64,000 nucleotides of DNA from Lutraria lutraria (GCA_964023205.1 OZ026837.1:8350088-8414087); one strand, 5' to 3'; counted from the first letter of the stretch, positions 40,391 through 55,300 are shown. Translations and numbers: made by a program. Notes: generated by a model from the letters alone, not told the origin.

Positions 40391-43300
40391 GGTGAAGAAA
40401 TATCTTGCCAATGCATGAATATCCACTGCTGTAATAACCATCACGACAACCACACTCAAACGAACCATCTGTGTTGATACAATTATGTGAACATCCTCCA
40501 TTGTTTGATGTACATTCATTGACATCTGTAACATATTGATATAAATGTATTGAATTGGTACCGATCATATAATTTCTGTATAATTATGCAAGTATCTTAT
40601 ATAAAATATTTTGATATAAGGCAATAACATTTTCAAAAATGACGTTTCTTTCTGTAACCCTGCTAGGTTCTAGTATGTTTCCTTTCCTGTGCAATTTAAA
40701 GGATGTGTGGTTAATCTGTACTGATACGAAACTACAGCATCAAATTTACGCTTGTTTATCAGCCTTTTTTTTCTTAAGCACATAACATAACTGGAGAGCC
40801 AAGCATTTATTCAAATTGATACCAAATAACATCTTATGAATCGATTTACGAGGTGTGTGCAAAAGGTTCATTAACAGAAATTAATAAAAAAAGAAACGAC
40901 AATAAAAGTTCACTTTTTTATTTCTATTTATTACATGTAATTACACATGATATTATTATGACATTGTGATGAATAATACTTAAATTTTTTTACTACATAC
41001 AGTACAAATGTATAGCATCTGTGGTCTGCGGAACGAATCAATATGTTGTTGCGACGTCGGCATCAATTAGGTCACCATTAAAACATCTCGACTCAAAATG
41101 TTAGAGCGATTTTGATGTTATCACTACAAGTTTGTAATGTCACGACAAATGACTACCTACCTGACAAGTGTTAATATAACAACCGTTTTGTTGTTCGGTA
41201 GCCAAAGAAAAGCCTGTGATTTGAAGAGCATAACACTGCCAAGCCATAGACATCAGAAAAAATAGGCTAGATGATTTATATAACTTTGCAATTTGGGTCA
41301 TGATTTGAGCAAACTTTGTAGATGTTTGCCACAAGATTCTTATTACCAAGTACCATACGTGTTGTGACAGTTATTTTGACAACCATAATTAGGTGTTGCA
41401 CGTTTGTTTATATCTGAATTCAAATAAAAAATCGTTATATTAACCAAACGCACGTAGCTTTTAGGACGGAAATTGTAAGGGCAAATTTCTGATCCGGGCA
41501 TATCTTCAGCAATACTAGTCTTAGGTCCTCAGGGGTAAAATGTCAATGTTTTTCTTATATCATCATTTCATAGTGGTAGCCAACAAAATGACGGGCCATA
41601 CGGATACAGTTAATCAACGTTAAACCTTCAATAGTTACTTCCTTCAACAGCAAGGGTATTCAAACTCAGTTATTTGGTTAAATGAAATATGTTAATATCA
41701 AATTCTTATAGTTGTGCATAGGACATATAATAAAGCTTTCCCTGTTTTTTGTAAATATCACCATCAAAACAGATGTATTTTTTTCATTAGAATAAACATT
41801 GACTTATATATCAATATTCTTTACAACAGTTTATTACAATAATCTTTACAATTAAGGTAATGTTTTATAACAACTTTCATATCTTAGATGCTGTCGCATC
41901 AGATGTTTAAAACGATTTTACATCTACTCCGCCGTAATTATTCTTATATCTCTAATTATTATTGTTTTTCTACAGATATAGCGATAACATGATACTATTT
42001 GCAAATGGTTCTTTGAAACATAACCATCATTTTCCTTTTGTTGGCCCAAGATGTTGTCTTCAGCACATGTCATGGATGAAACAAATATTGAAGCGTGGTT
42101 TGAACTATGCAATGTATCCATTGAGAGTCATAAGTCGCTACACGCTTACTCTGTTTGTTACATTTATTCCTCTCCTTCGTACGACTGAGGAATATCGTAA
42201 GAGCCCGTCATCATCTGTTTATCTATATATGCCGTGATATACCTTTCTTCCTGTCAAACATTTTTAACAAACATAATATATCGCAGTGAATCTCCCTCTA
42301 TGACATGGATGAATTAATAGCACCTTCTTTTAAGGTATTGGGATCCTAACACATTACCTCCACATTGAATAGTAAATAGCCTAAAATTACTGCCGACAGC
42401 ATTGAAACTGAAGGTTGTGGGTTCAAACCTCAGTTGGGACAAACTTTTTTCATTTTTTATTGTTTTCTTTAAACATTTTTGTTTTGTATCTAAGAACATT
42501 TTTAGGATAAAAAATAGTTTTTTTCTAATTAAGTGATATTTATAGGTATTTATTGGCTCTATAAAGCTAGAAATGTGAACATTTGCTGACCTTGAGAATA
42601 CTTTAAGCTGTATTGTGCAACAATGTGCCTGGTGAGATATGTCATTTTTGCCTTTATTATGTTTGTTAGAAATAGGGGACAATTTTAAATATATATAATT
42701 TGTATCAATTAAAAAAATATAAAGCAAGATTTTTTCTTGAATTTTGCCAAAAATCTCGTAAATAATACGTCTCTGAAGCATCGAAAAAAAAGAAATGTAT
42801 TTCTTCTATTCCTACAATGCGCATAAATATCCATATACAATTATGAAAAATACAACAACAAATGCAATTTCCTGTGCGTATTTATTCTAAATAATTACGA
42901 TCGTTTATTAATCTATGATATACAGGGTTTAGCCGTATAGGAGGATATAGGCTTTCCTGCCAAGTAAACCGTCATTTAAAACAAACACGAGGTCAAACTC
43001 TTTATAACATTGTCAAATAATGTATTTTAAAAAGTTATCAAATAAAAAAAAGATTTGACCACCTTTTGGATTTTGGAGTTAGGATCCTTATACCTTAACA
43101 CGCAATCGATAGTGACGATATTTCTGAGTTCACTGTTGTTCTGATTCCTGTTATCAAATGTATTCATTTTATTGAGAGGATGTCTTCTCTTCTTGGTGTC
43201 CAAGCAGCAACTGAACCATCTGCACCGTTCATTGTAATCAAGTATGATCTATTCAACTTAATTGTTTTATTAAAGTCAGCTATTTCTTAAATAGATTATT

Positions 43301-46300
43301 TGATTCATCACAAGTTTGAAACTTGAAGAGTCGATGTCAGGCTGTTTGTGATGCGCAAGGACATCAGTCTCGATACTAAACACAGAATTTCGACGCTCGA
43401 ATGATTTAATGTATGGATTACAAGTTACACATATGATAATCAGGTATCTGTGAAAATAACCAAAATTCATGTCTTATGACTGTAATACAAAATCGATGAC
43501 AATGCCATACAGAACAAAAAGTGATCCTTATCAAATTTTGAGTACTGTATGTCAAGCAATCTTTGGTAGACTTACCTGTACATCTCGGAAGTGAATATCC
43601 GGTAGGACAACTACAAACACCAGGTGAGGAGCATGTTCCACCATTCAGACAACTTTCCGTTCCAGAACATATCGCTAAGTTTAAAGAAATGTATGGATGT
43701 ATGGATTATATTGTGTGAAGACAATGCAACCTGACCACCACGTCATACAGTGCTGTATAGTAAACAGTTTACCGTAAAAGTTACATTAATTCTGATTTTT
43801 AACTGACAAATCTAGATTTAATAAATTTCTTAGCGTATTAAAGACCGTAAATTATTGTCTAGTTTTAGTTATTTTTGTTATTGTCCAACTCTTCACTGTT
43901 AATATAAGTACAATGATCATTTTGTACACTAAGTCGAAAAATATAGCCGTTTACATTCAGTCATTTTTCTGGATTATTCATTTTATTAAGATTATATACA
44001 TATAAATAATTAATTAAATGCAAAAGTATTATCCCAAAATCGAGCGGACATATTTTTGGAACCTTTATGGCTTCTATAGTTTTCTGAAAGAGAAAATAAT
44101 TCATCGTTTGATGTTTTTTTTAAAATGAAACGAGTTATCCTTTGAGTTATTGGCCCTTTTTGCATTGAAGTCTACGGGAGAAGTCCATTTGTCAAGGATT
44201 AAAAAAAAGAGATCCAGTTTAAATGAAAACTCACGATAGAAATATGCAGAATGTAATATTGATTTAAAATATCAATACTTTTAGTAGCATTGAGGATATA
44301 ATACCTTAAGACCACATGCTTTCTTAAACTTTATGTATGACAATTGGCTCAATAATAATGTTGTTTTTCCCAGGTATGAGAATTTACTTTATGGAACGTT
44401 CATTTTATACTTTATGCAAGTTCACGTATAAATGAAACTTACGAGTTGAGCAAGTACTTCCCGTGTAGCCTGGGCAACATATATGTGAGTAGCACGTTTG
44501 GTAGCAAGTTGTGGAGGAAGTTCTAAAGAACAGAAAGTAAAAATTTATTTAGAAAACCATAATGTGTCCCCGAATCTAGATATATCAACAAAGAATTTCG
44601 GTTTTTACATTTAACTTGGGAACTGTATAATGTACGATTAATGTTCGGGTGCAGTTCCTTCAACGACATTATTATACAATTTACGAGTTAATAAATGGTG
44701 AAATGTCGTTTGAATATAGGATTTCAGTATTTTATGTTGCTGTAAGTTGCTGTAGCGTATTCAGTTAATCTATTAGTCACTTGGCTTATGAGTTACCTGT
44801 CAGTATAGTGTTGCCTTTCTGATAGTAGTGTGCATTAATTAAATAGCCACAGAGCAATAAACTTTTTTAAAGCCGTCTCTAAGTTCGACTTCTAATATAA
44901 GTGTTTACGTATAAAATAGAGAATTTCAACATGGTGATGGAAGTGGAATAAAGTAGAATTAAGCATTAAAGTTTAGTGATAATTAGTAATTAATTATTCA
45001 TAGCTATTCATGGCTAAGAATCAACGACCACCAGACAAATACCTTTGGATAATAATCAAAAGACAATTTCCGAAGATTTAAACAACAGTTTGAACTATAT
45101 GATGAATGAGAAAGATGTATAAATTAAAGTATCAACTTTGTTGACAATAATTCGACCTGATGTCTTGGAAGTGTACAATAAATTTAGCTGGCATGAGGCT
45201 GATGGTAGAGATCGTGATAATATGAAAATTCAGACAATCTTGACAATTTTTGAGAAAATATTGTAATCCAAGGCATAATATGGCTTATGTAAGACATGTA
45301 TTTAACACAAGAATGGATAAGGAATCTGAGAACATTGTCAACTAGTTACAGAGTTGAAAAGGTTGTCTAGTTCATGTGAATTTGGAGAATTACAAGATTC
45401 ATTAATCAGAGACAGAATAGTGTGTGGTGTCAGTGAATTAACTGTGCGTTTAAGGTTGCTAAGTGAACATGAACCTACATTGCAGACAGCAATTGATATT
45501 TGCAGAGCCACGGAAACATCTGAGCACCAAGTGAAATCAATGACAGGAGCAGCTGAAGCTTCCATGAATGCCACAAGTTAAATGTTTGTACGGCGCAAAA
45601 TCGCATCCGGCAATTCAATACTAGAATGTGGCCTATGTAACATTTTTTATCAAGATGTGCGAAGTTTCAGATCAAACGAATTTGTTATTTTGACTTAACT
45701 GATCCCGAAACTAAAGTGATCATCTACTCCATTAAAAACACAAGCCGTTGATGTTTCATGAATCTCATGAATCTGGTCATATGGTTCTACAGTTCACGAG
45801 GTACTCTATATGTAGTCCCTGTGTCCACCCTAGAATTGAAATCAGGGGAAACTATCACCTCGATGTATCAGACGTTGCAATATCTGCTGGAATGCATATA
45901 AAATATTTAAATAAAGTCTCCAAAAATAATATACTCCGTTGTCTGAGGGTACGTTGTCGTAAAAACCTGGTATAACGGTCCCAAACATAGATTTTCAACT
46001 GCAAAGTGACCATCTATATCGAACCATAAAGTGACCGTCTATGTCGAACCAATTAAGTCATCATTTCTCACCTGATCGGACACTTTTTGTATTGAGGTCC
46101 GAAATCGATATTTAATTAACGACAATTGCGTAAACAAGTCAGTGTCCACGCTCGCGATTATAAAATTAGTCTGTGTGAATATGTTTATAATGTTTTTTTA
46201 TTTGCGACATGTTGCTAAAAGAAATACATCGACACGTATAAATACCGTGTTCCGTATCTTATAACACGATTAAATGATTATTACAACACACCGATAATAA

Positions 46301-49300
46301 ACACAGCGAATTTCTCTAATAATTTATACATCGAAGTTCATTTAGATCGAACAATTTTTCCTAATTCCTTTGATATAAAGAGTTTCGGCTGCATTTATTG
46401 ACAGATGGGCAGATATCGAGCTCGCTCCATTCTTAGACTATAAATAGCGACTGCGTCATCAAGCTAACACTAGTTGGTGTGAGTAACACGTGACCTCGCT
46501 CTATTTCTGTTTTGTTTATATCACGTGATGACCATTGCGACTATTTCGGAATATGTCGGGCACTGTCACTAATCTGCTTCGCGCAAGAAGTTGCGATTTT
46601 GCATTGCCAGTTAAAAATAAGCATCCAAGAGAGTACAACAAGTTAAATGTTCCGTCGACGTACAATAAAGGGAAAAAAGAAAAGAAAGAAACAAATGAAC
46701 ATCGAATTTAAGGTTTTCGAAGTCTAAAACGAAGTGTTAAGGATCGTATTTGAAATATTGTCATTCTTTTGTATATCCATTAAGACATTTACAGGTGCAT
46801 TTTTAAAAGCTTTTACCGTCAGTTAAGAGAGTTAGAACCATTTTTGTTCCTCTACCCCTAACGTAAAATACTACCTCAAAATCGAATGAAGTCACTTTTA
46901 TGAAAACTGGCCTATCTCTCTATCAGATGATCAGTAAATGCAAGAATGTGTATAAGTCTAAGAGTAACCAATGTGTAGTCAATACAAACTGTTTATACGA
47001 TGTTTGGCGTTACTATGTAGCAGAATAAGTAAAAAAGTAACCCAGCCCCTTAAGATTTAGTCAAGACTTTAGCCTTTTACCAAAAAATAACAAATTGATA
47101 AATATCATTAAAATAAAAACTTAAACAGGGCAACAGCTGAAATTTTCTCAAATTAACTACTATGTGTGTATAATGTCTACACTAAATTTTAAAAAAGTTT
47201 TATCGTCTGGTTTTGAAAAGAAAATTTGTCAGAAATCCATAGTTACTTGATTTTCGTTAATTAATCATGTATAAATTCCAATAAACTAGACAAAAAAATG
47301 GAATAAATATTTTCTTCCATATTGCTGTATAAATTCAAGTCCTTAATGCGAAACATTACCTAAAAACTAAAAAAGAAAAGAAAAAAGTATGGTTTTGAAC
47401 TCATGACCCTCAGGACTTTGTCAATATGTCAGTAAAATTCATCATATTGAGTACTCCTCAAAATGGAGGTTTCGAATAAGAGATTGAAATCCTTAAGGAT
47501 AAATGCACCAGATGTGGGAGGAAAAATGCACTGAAAAAAATGTCCAGCTTATGGTAAAGATTGCCATTTAAGTGGGAGATGAGAAAAAATCACTTCTCAA
47601 ATGTGTGCAGAAACGGAAAAGGAAAGTACATGTAGAGGATAAAGACACGGAGATTGAAGATGACTTTTTATGTGCTGTGTATAATATTAAGGCTATATAC
47701 TGATTGGATTATTGACGGTCAGATTAATAATCAAATAATTACTGGTTTGGTGATAAGTACAAAAGTGCTAAAGAAGTTGAATGTCAAGAGCAATCTAAAT
47801 GAATCACATGTTATGTTAAGGTCGTATAGTGGACATGCTATGAAACCTAAAGGATCTATCATCTTGCAATGCATCATCAACGATAAACCCGACACGGTAA
47901 AGTTTCAAGTAGTACAAGAAAAAGGACAAACTATATTAGGTGTTGATACTTATGAAAGGTTAGGATTAATAAAAAGGTTGTTCACAAATCAACAGGATAC
48001 TTTGACCAGGACATAACATTGAAATCCGAAGACGTGTTTGGTGGTATAGGAAGGCTACCAGGAAAGCATAGAATACAAGTTGATCATAATGTACAACCCG
48101 TAGTACACACACACCAAGGGAAGTTCCAATGAAAAAATTAAACTACTGATTGGGTAAACAGTGTGGTTATTGTTCTTAAATTAGGATATGCCTTGATTCT
48201 AAAGATTTGATCAAAGCAGTGAAACGGCAGACACGTACTTGGATATGTAAAATCATATATCACAAAATAGGGACTGCCTGATGAAAGTTTTAGCGACAAT
48301 GCTAAGCAATTCATAAGTCATGAATTCCATGTATTTATGAATGACCATGGCATTAAACATAACACCCGAGTCCTCACCATTATCAATCACATGGATTAAT
48401 TGAGAGGACAGTTAGAACAGTGAGAAATATACTGATAGAAGCTAAAGATCCTTATTTGGCTATGCTGAATTACAGAAATACACCCCCGGATAGAATTGGA
48501 TTATCGCCAGTAGCTTAAAAACCATCAAAAATTAATACGGAATTTAACCTCACAGCATTCGTACCGGTACAGTATACAAATCGTCCTTGTACGTGTTTTA
48601 GCCAGCTACATGGTCATGAAGACGTTTGCCTTACTTCCGGTAATTAGATTGAGAGCACATTGAAAGCGTTTTCCTGTAATTGTCACGTTCAAAACAATAG
48701 ACGAGGAAAACGTTAAACAACGATCACACTTCAGGTTAACAGACTTGTTTCATAATTTGTAATCGTAATCCTGATGAACATGACTTCCTTTCTTGAAAAT
48801 TGATCAAAGACGAACTTACTAAACTGAGTCGATTTTTTACAAGACGGTACCAATGTAAAGATCCAAATTTATTGGTGTGATGTCAATAACGGATTAATTA
48901 CATACCGTATAATCATACCACCTGGTGATATGATACACTGATAGTATCAGAGACTGGACTTTGAAGCTAATTGATTAATAATTGTTTAACTGTCGTATTT
49001 TATCATTATCATGTTAAGAATGTTTTTATTGCTGTAGATACATGCTTCAAATAATAGCCACAGAGCAATAAACTTGTCTAGAATCATCTCTGAGTTGGAG
49101 TTCTAATATAAATGTTTACGTATACAATACAGAAACAATATATGTACGGTTACCATATAATCTGGTGCTGAATTTTAAACCAGCATACTTCTTAGAACTG
49201 ACAAGTTCTTTATAGGAGAAGAAAGAAATCTTATTGTAACTTTTCAGTCACATAAAAACTGGAATAATGTGCCTAAATAATATTATTTAAGAATGGTGTA

Positions 49301-52300
49301 TAATTGGTGTGTGCGATAAACAAAAGTTCCCTAATAATTTCCTCACCTGTATCTTGGGCAACGAGCCCACCCGAACAAACCACATCCTACTGTGTATCTG
49401 GAACTAGTGTAACATGTCCTTGAGCAGGCATAGCTAAATCTACAGTACCCAGCAGTGGCAAACCTACAATAACCATAGATATATGTGTAATAAGATGTAT
49501 GGTATACACATTTATTGATAAAATATATTAACGCAAAAACAATACTATGTATTAAATCCCATATTTCAGGGGGAGGTTGTTTCCCGAATGATAAGTGTGT
49601 CGCACGATCTTTTACGAACGCCACAATTGGTCTTTCGTATTGGATCGTGGACTGTATTTGAAATTACAGGATTGGATCTGTTTATATATGGTATAATTAT
49701 TATAATAACCAACAATAATATCATAATAACTGAATATAATAAGTTTTATTTATTGGAACACATACATCCACGCATCAAGCATGCAACTATATCAGAGATG
49801 TACCAAACTAGTGCTCGTAATATGAGCATATATTATCTACGACAGTATGTGAAGCTTCATGGAAAGGTTTAAGTGTCGTTAGCCAAGTACTGTTACGATG
49901 TAATTCAATGATTCTACGTATGAGTTGCACATTGAAATTCAGAACAAGTTGAAATATCATCATGACAATTCCTACTCAAAAATGTTTGATTAACGATGTG
50001 TTATTTTCCGAAGATAATCATCGGCGTATCACATGATATTCGCCCCTGGTGTATCAGGCCATGGAACAGAAGTGGTGAAAATTGTATAAACCAATTACGT
50101 TTCTGTCTACCAAAGTTGAATTCCGTTACAATTCGAACGCCTGACTTGATCAATCATCATTGCAAACAAATTAAATTGAAGTCAATAGATAGTTTCTCAT
50201 CAATTGCAGGACGAATACTATATTAATAAGTTCTCTTCGTTATAAACTATACAAAATGTAAATGGAATAAGTTTTAAATTGGTTAATATTGAATAGGTAT
50301 ATATAAATGTTTGCAAACAATCCATACACACTAGCTTTAATCTTAAATTAACCTATATTGAATGACCTGGCTATAATTATGATATACTGCATATTTCATA
50401 CCTTTGCAATTCGATATTATTGCGAATAAGATACTGACATGCTAGCATGTAAATTGTAATGTATTTGGTTATCAATTGAGGTAAAAAGAAGCGGTGACTA
50501 GAAATTCTGTTACAGAAATATATCATACTTTTACAATCATGTGATATCACATTTTCTTGAGATTTTCTATATACCAGTATAAAAACGAACACTTTCTTAA
50601 GAACTTAAACGAACAATACAACAATAGTATATGTAACTCATTGCGACGCTCAAACATGAACAACAGCAAATGTAAGGATCATTGATACTATATGCTTAAT
50701 AAGACAAGTTATTAAATAGAGATACTGGCAGGAAATATTTAGATGATACAATAATACATGCATATAGTGTTTACTCAGGTATGAGGAACTAAATGATTTT
50801 GTATCTTAAATAAACACATCTTTTTAACACAAATTTGACTTATCCTCTGTATATGTTCTTTCAATGTAAACTCAAAGCTTAAAATGGCTTCTGGTCACAG
50901 ATGAAACACACGTTTAGTGACTGATATCATGTATTGATTCAGAACACAAATATGATTTGATGTATAAAAGACAATGACTTCACCTATTAAGAGACAAATA
51001 TCAACCACATGGTAACGTATCTGGTTTGTAACGTATCTGGTTGCAGTAAAAAAGATTTTCATAAAACATTGTTCATGCAGTGTCATGCCTGTTTGCATAC
51101 AAATATGAACGTTTGCCAATCATTTATATATTCAAATCGTGTTTTCTACAATCATGTCCAACTTTGGCGGACATGGCCTTATCGAGTATCTGATCAATTT
51201 TCAAGGGAAACAACTACAATTTAGGGGTTTATATACAGTCTACCTATTGTTACCCTCCTTGCTTGCATTATGCTGACTTTATTAGGGGTCATAAAGTAAT
51301 AAAGTCAGTCACGCGTAACAGATAAAATCTGTTATCTTAATTGATCAAAAATCGATATTTCACATTATTACTTTTGGATCTCTGATAAGACTTGAGCATG
51401 TCCCAACTATTATGTACGTCGTTAAATGGACAGAAACGTATGATATTGACATTATTTTGTTTCATCAGTAAAATTAATTTTGAAAATGCGAATATCATGA
51501 AAAGACAAAATTCAAGAATCCTAGTAATAATTTTGTTATTGTATGCACAGTCAAATAGTAATTTGATTCTATTCTGCATATAAACACATTAGCTTACAAT
51601 ACATTTATTTCCACTACTGAAATTGACATTAAATCATCATGATTACACTTAGGCGTGAAAAATGTTTTTCTTTTCTTATCAAAAGTCGGTTAGTAGGTAT
51701 GGACTTTATTTGGCTTTTGAAAGCATGTGGGAAGGTAAAAAGGAGAAAGAGAATATTCCATTCCTCTGATAAAATCATGAAAATGTCTAGATTCGCGGGA
51801 TGAAATTAATCAGGGTCGATCAGAAGAGTAACCAGAAAGTTTGCACTATGTCGCACGTCTTGTAGGTCAGTGATTATGAATGAAATAACTTCCAAATCCA
51901 CTACAACCTTTAGTAACTGTTGCAAATATTTATTTCCATCACAAAATATAAAAAAAATACATACGAATGATATTAAACTATAGACCTGGTGTATAAACAG
52001 TACAATCAATTTCTGCAATTGTATGTCAATTTCCATCCGTCTTGATTGAAATGATATCTAACAAATATAACTCGACGTGCCCAATTGATTCAATGAGTCA
52101 ATGTGAGATGCGTATAAAAATCAAAATATGATTTTATTATCCGTCCTTTGTTTACACATCATTGAAAAAATAAATATACAAATTACGGTAATCTATATTA
52201 TTTTATGACATGTTTTTATAAGTGACATGTGGACGGTATGCCAAAATTATATACTTAGCATATAATTATATTATCAAAAATGAATTAATAATAAATTTCA

Positions 52301-55300
52301 TTTAATGAAATATTATCTTCTATTTAAGGCCCATTAGAACAATAGATGAAATGATCGTAAATTATAAGAAATATATATTACTTGATCTGTAACAATATTT
52401 ACATAATGCCTTCCATTAGGCATATCTCATAAAATAGTTGTTAGATGCTTTTTCTTATTTTTTGCAACATGATTAGAAAATACTGTGTTGTATTTCTATA
52501 AGTACTTTGTGATAAAAAATGGAACGTTTTTATTGAAAGTAAAAGTCAGTTTCACATCAGTCTAGGTAAAATAAGACCTACTTCAATTTTAACATCCAGA
52601 AAGCTAATGGGGCTTTAACAATAGTGAAAACCATTTTTTATTTATATTATTTTTTTATAATATATCAACAAATTGGGTTATAAATATCGATTTTGCTTTT
52701 TATACGGAAGAAAAGTAAAATACTTCACAGATTCTAATATTGCCATCCATGTTGTAATATGTTTTAGTCTTCAATCCTAAAACCTGATTCAACGCGTCCA
52801 ATTTTTATTATCCTGTATAATGCATCATGCTGTGACTGTATATATCAGCAGATATGATCATCGCCAAACGCAAGTTGTTTCCGTAAACGTACGTAAATAT
52901 CCGAGATTTGCCGAACGAACGATTGACGAATTGAACCTAAAAAAATCTATTTTTTACACGGTGAAAGAAATTAAATTTTCGAAACGAATGCAATGAGTAC
53001 AAATTTGATCACAGTTCCCCCAAAAGAGTTATGATTCTGAAAACATCAAATTTTCTTTGAAAAATCTACCATTTTTACGCTTTTTACATTGAATATAGAG
53101 GGAATCGATAGGTGTCTTTTTCAAACGCAAAAGGGTCGAAGAAAGCATTAATTTAAAATAATAAAAAATACACCATAAGAAAGATAAAAAATTAATTAAA
53201 CTTTTGTGATGAGTACAAATTTCGTATTTTAAATAGAGTAAAAGTTATGACGATTATGGTGAAAATTCCCTTCTTTGTTTAATGTAAATTTTTTATCGAT
53301 TTTCCAAATCAGCATGTCCGCGAAAGGGTATGAAACATCCATTTAGAACAGATATTTATTTCGGTAACGTCAATTGTAACACTACAGACGAGGATGACAG
53401 AACACGTTTACTATCACACGTGTTTAAATTAAACCGAAATTTGTTTATGTTTATTGAATAAGTATTATGAATAAGATGTTTTATTTTCACCTGTAAGTAA
53501 AATTAAATGTTATATTGAAAGTAAAGCAAGGACACTGAATACCTGGTAACGTATCTAGTCACGATTTTGCGACAATGTTAAAAATAGTAATTTTCTTTTG
53601 AAATCGCGAAGTTACGAATTTGATGTTTTTAATCGCTTGACATTGTTAATAAAGAAACAACAGAACAAACATGACAGTAATTTTACAATCTTATTCAATG
53701 CAGTAATAAATACAAAATTCAAAAGCAACACTTTTTGGCGACAGCGTAAGTTGTACAATTTACGGCATTTTATTGCAATGTTTACCATACTTACTGATAT
53801 TTTGTAACTTAATGTTTTATTTTATGCAGCAACAATATGTTAACGATCTCAGAAAAGTCATAATGTGTTGTTGTGAGACCACTAGCATGAAACTACTTGC
53901 AAGCGTCATACTTTATGCCTAATTGACAACTCTTACATTCTAATCAGTGAATGCGAGAGACAATCGTCTTAATGGCAAATTTTTTTGAACGATTCAAAAA
54001 ATGTCGACGATAAACACGATCAATTTTCAATCGGGATTATCGCTTTAGATCGTCACAAAACGTGACAACTCGTATAGGATCTTCACAAAACGCGATTGGA
54101 ACCGATCTTGGTCGTCATCTGTCATTATTAACTGTAAAATTTGAAAAAACATTGATGTCCGTACTCAATCGGGATGTATATTTACCCTTCTAGGTCCAGT
54201 CGTAGCTTAAATCGTGATCATAAACGATTGTGATCGTGGTAGACAAACGTCTCATATCGTTACGGAGCTCATCACTTCGTGATGAACATATTGGAACGTA
54301 TCTACACGTACCAGATTGTCCCAATTCGGGAATCCCGATCGTGATGATCATGTCAGATCGAGACCTAATCGTGGAATCTATTAAAGCAATTCTATCGAAA
54401 TGTATGTGACCGCATCTGAACGGGAAACCAAATCGAAACATATCGTGACACATGAAGATGTCAAATCGTAACTGAATCACATCGCAGCGCAACAAATCGT
54501 TTCTGAATGTATCAACTCGCATTACCTCGTATCCAAATCTGTAATTTCAAATACATCCCACGATCAAATACGAAAGATCGCACGACAGTAGGAGCCTAGC
54601 ATTACAGAGTACACTACAACTCTGAACAGTTGGTAATGAAGGATGATGACCAAGATCTGTCCCCATCACCACGACTTGAAAATCCGATGGAATACGATAT
54701 GTCGTCGCATTTTGTGACGATCTAAAACGATCTGTCGCGTTTCTCGAAGATCCAATACGATCTGATACGATAATCCCGATAGAAAATTGATCGTGTAAAT
54801 CGTACACATTTTTTGAACCGTTCAAAAAGTTCTACGGTTAACACGATTGTCAGGATTGACCTCAACATCTGATAAGCTCTGATATGACCAACACGATTGA
54901 TCCATGATTAAGACCGTAGAGCGAAACGTGATAGTACGAATCTAGCATTAGCTAAACTTGGGTATTGATAATGATATTTATATATAGCCTTGACACAATG
55001 AACACATATAGGCCAAGTAACCTCAATAACCAAGGAAAAGCTAAACCGCACCTTTTAACTGTTTACCTGAAAGAAATACGTCTATCACTAATCTTACATT
55101 GCCACGACATACAGTGAGAAATAACATTATATTGCACGTCCTGCACCCAGTGCTTTAGTTTCTTAAAACATTTGTTGAACTGGTACACTGCTATTTACAG
55201 AACAGAACAGAACAGATACTTTATTATTGACTTGAACCAAGGCTCATCATCATTTACATATTAATACAAATATATACATAATTTAAATGTGACATGGGAG

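Larger units (their letters stand above)
44842..49137 (+). mobile_element. Decayed Ty3/gypsy LTR retrotransposon
   Basis: Partial LTRs at about 44842-44925 and 49052-49135 share ATAGCCACAGAGCAATAAAC and the following bases. A PBS-like TGGTGATGGAAGTGG lies at about 44932 just after the left LTR. Between them, in plus orientation, are a Gag remnant, a frameshifted CCHC knuckle (about 47500-47570), a retropepsin-like stretch (about 47640-48000), a piece of the RT N-terminus (about 48040-48230) and an integrase piece (about 48290-48520). Stops, frameshifts and large deletions (most of RT and RNase H) show it is dead. About 1.8 kb of unrelated sequence (about 45.6-47.46 kb) splits it. Confidence 0.75.

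Noticed and set aside
40339..40391. CRISPR-like or origin-like repeat
   Set aside because: It is a simple eukaryotic ATT/TTTA microsatellite; nothing in the window suggests prokaryotic DNA.
42365..42440. Possible tRNA gene near 42.4 kb
   Set aside because: Only a B-box-like GGGTTCAAACC is present, and the expected stems do not pair.
42314..42781. 155-codon minus-strand open frame
   Set aside because: It spans the left end of the TTAA element and reads through its terminal repeat and AT-rich interior. No family is recognised.
45748..45975. 75-codon plus-strand open frame within the gypsy remnant
   Set aside because: No recognisable retrotransposon or host motif; it lies in the unassigned insert and may be chance.
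49588..49872. 94-codon plus-strand open frame partly opposite intron 1
   Set aside because: No similarity recognised, AT-biased composition, no splice context.
51279..51330. Terminator-like hairpins (CTGACTTTATTA pair and AACAGAT/ATCTGTT)
   Set aside because: Short, AT-rich and in an intron of a eukaryotic gene. They do not fit a histone-type or bacterial terminator.
54190..54825. 110- and 92-codon minus-strand open frames
   Set aside because: They lie in the foldback element and are built from repeated GATCGT words (Arg/Asp/Ser-rich). No transposase motif.
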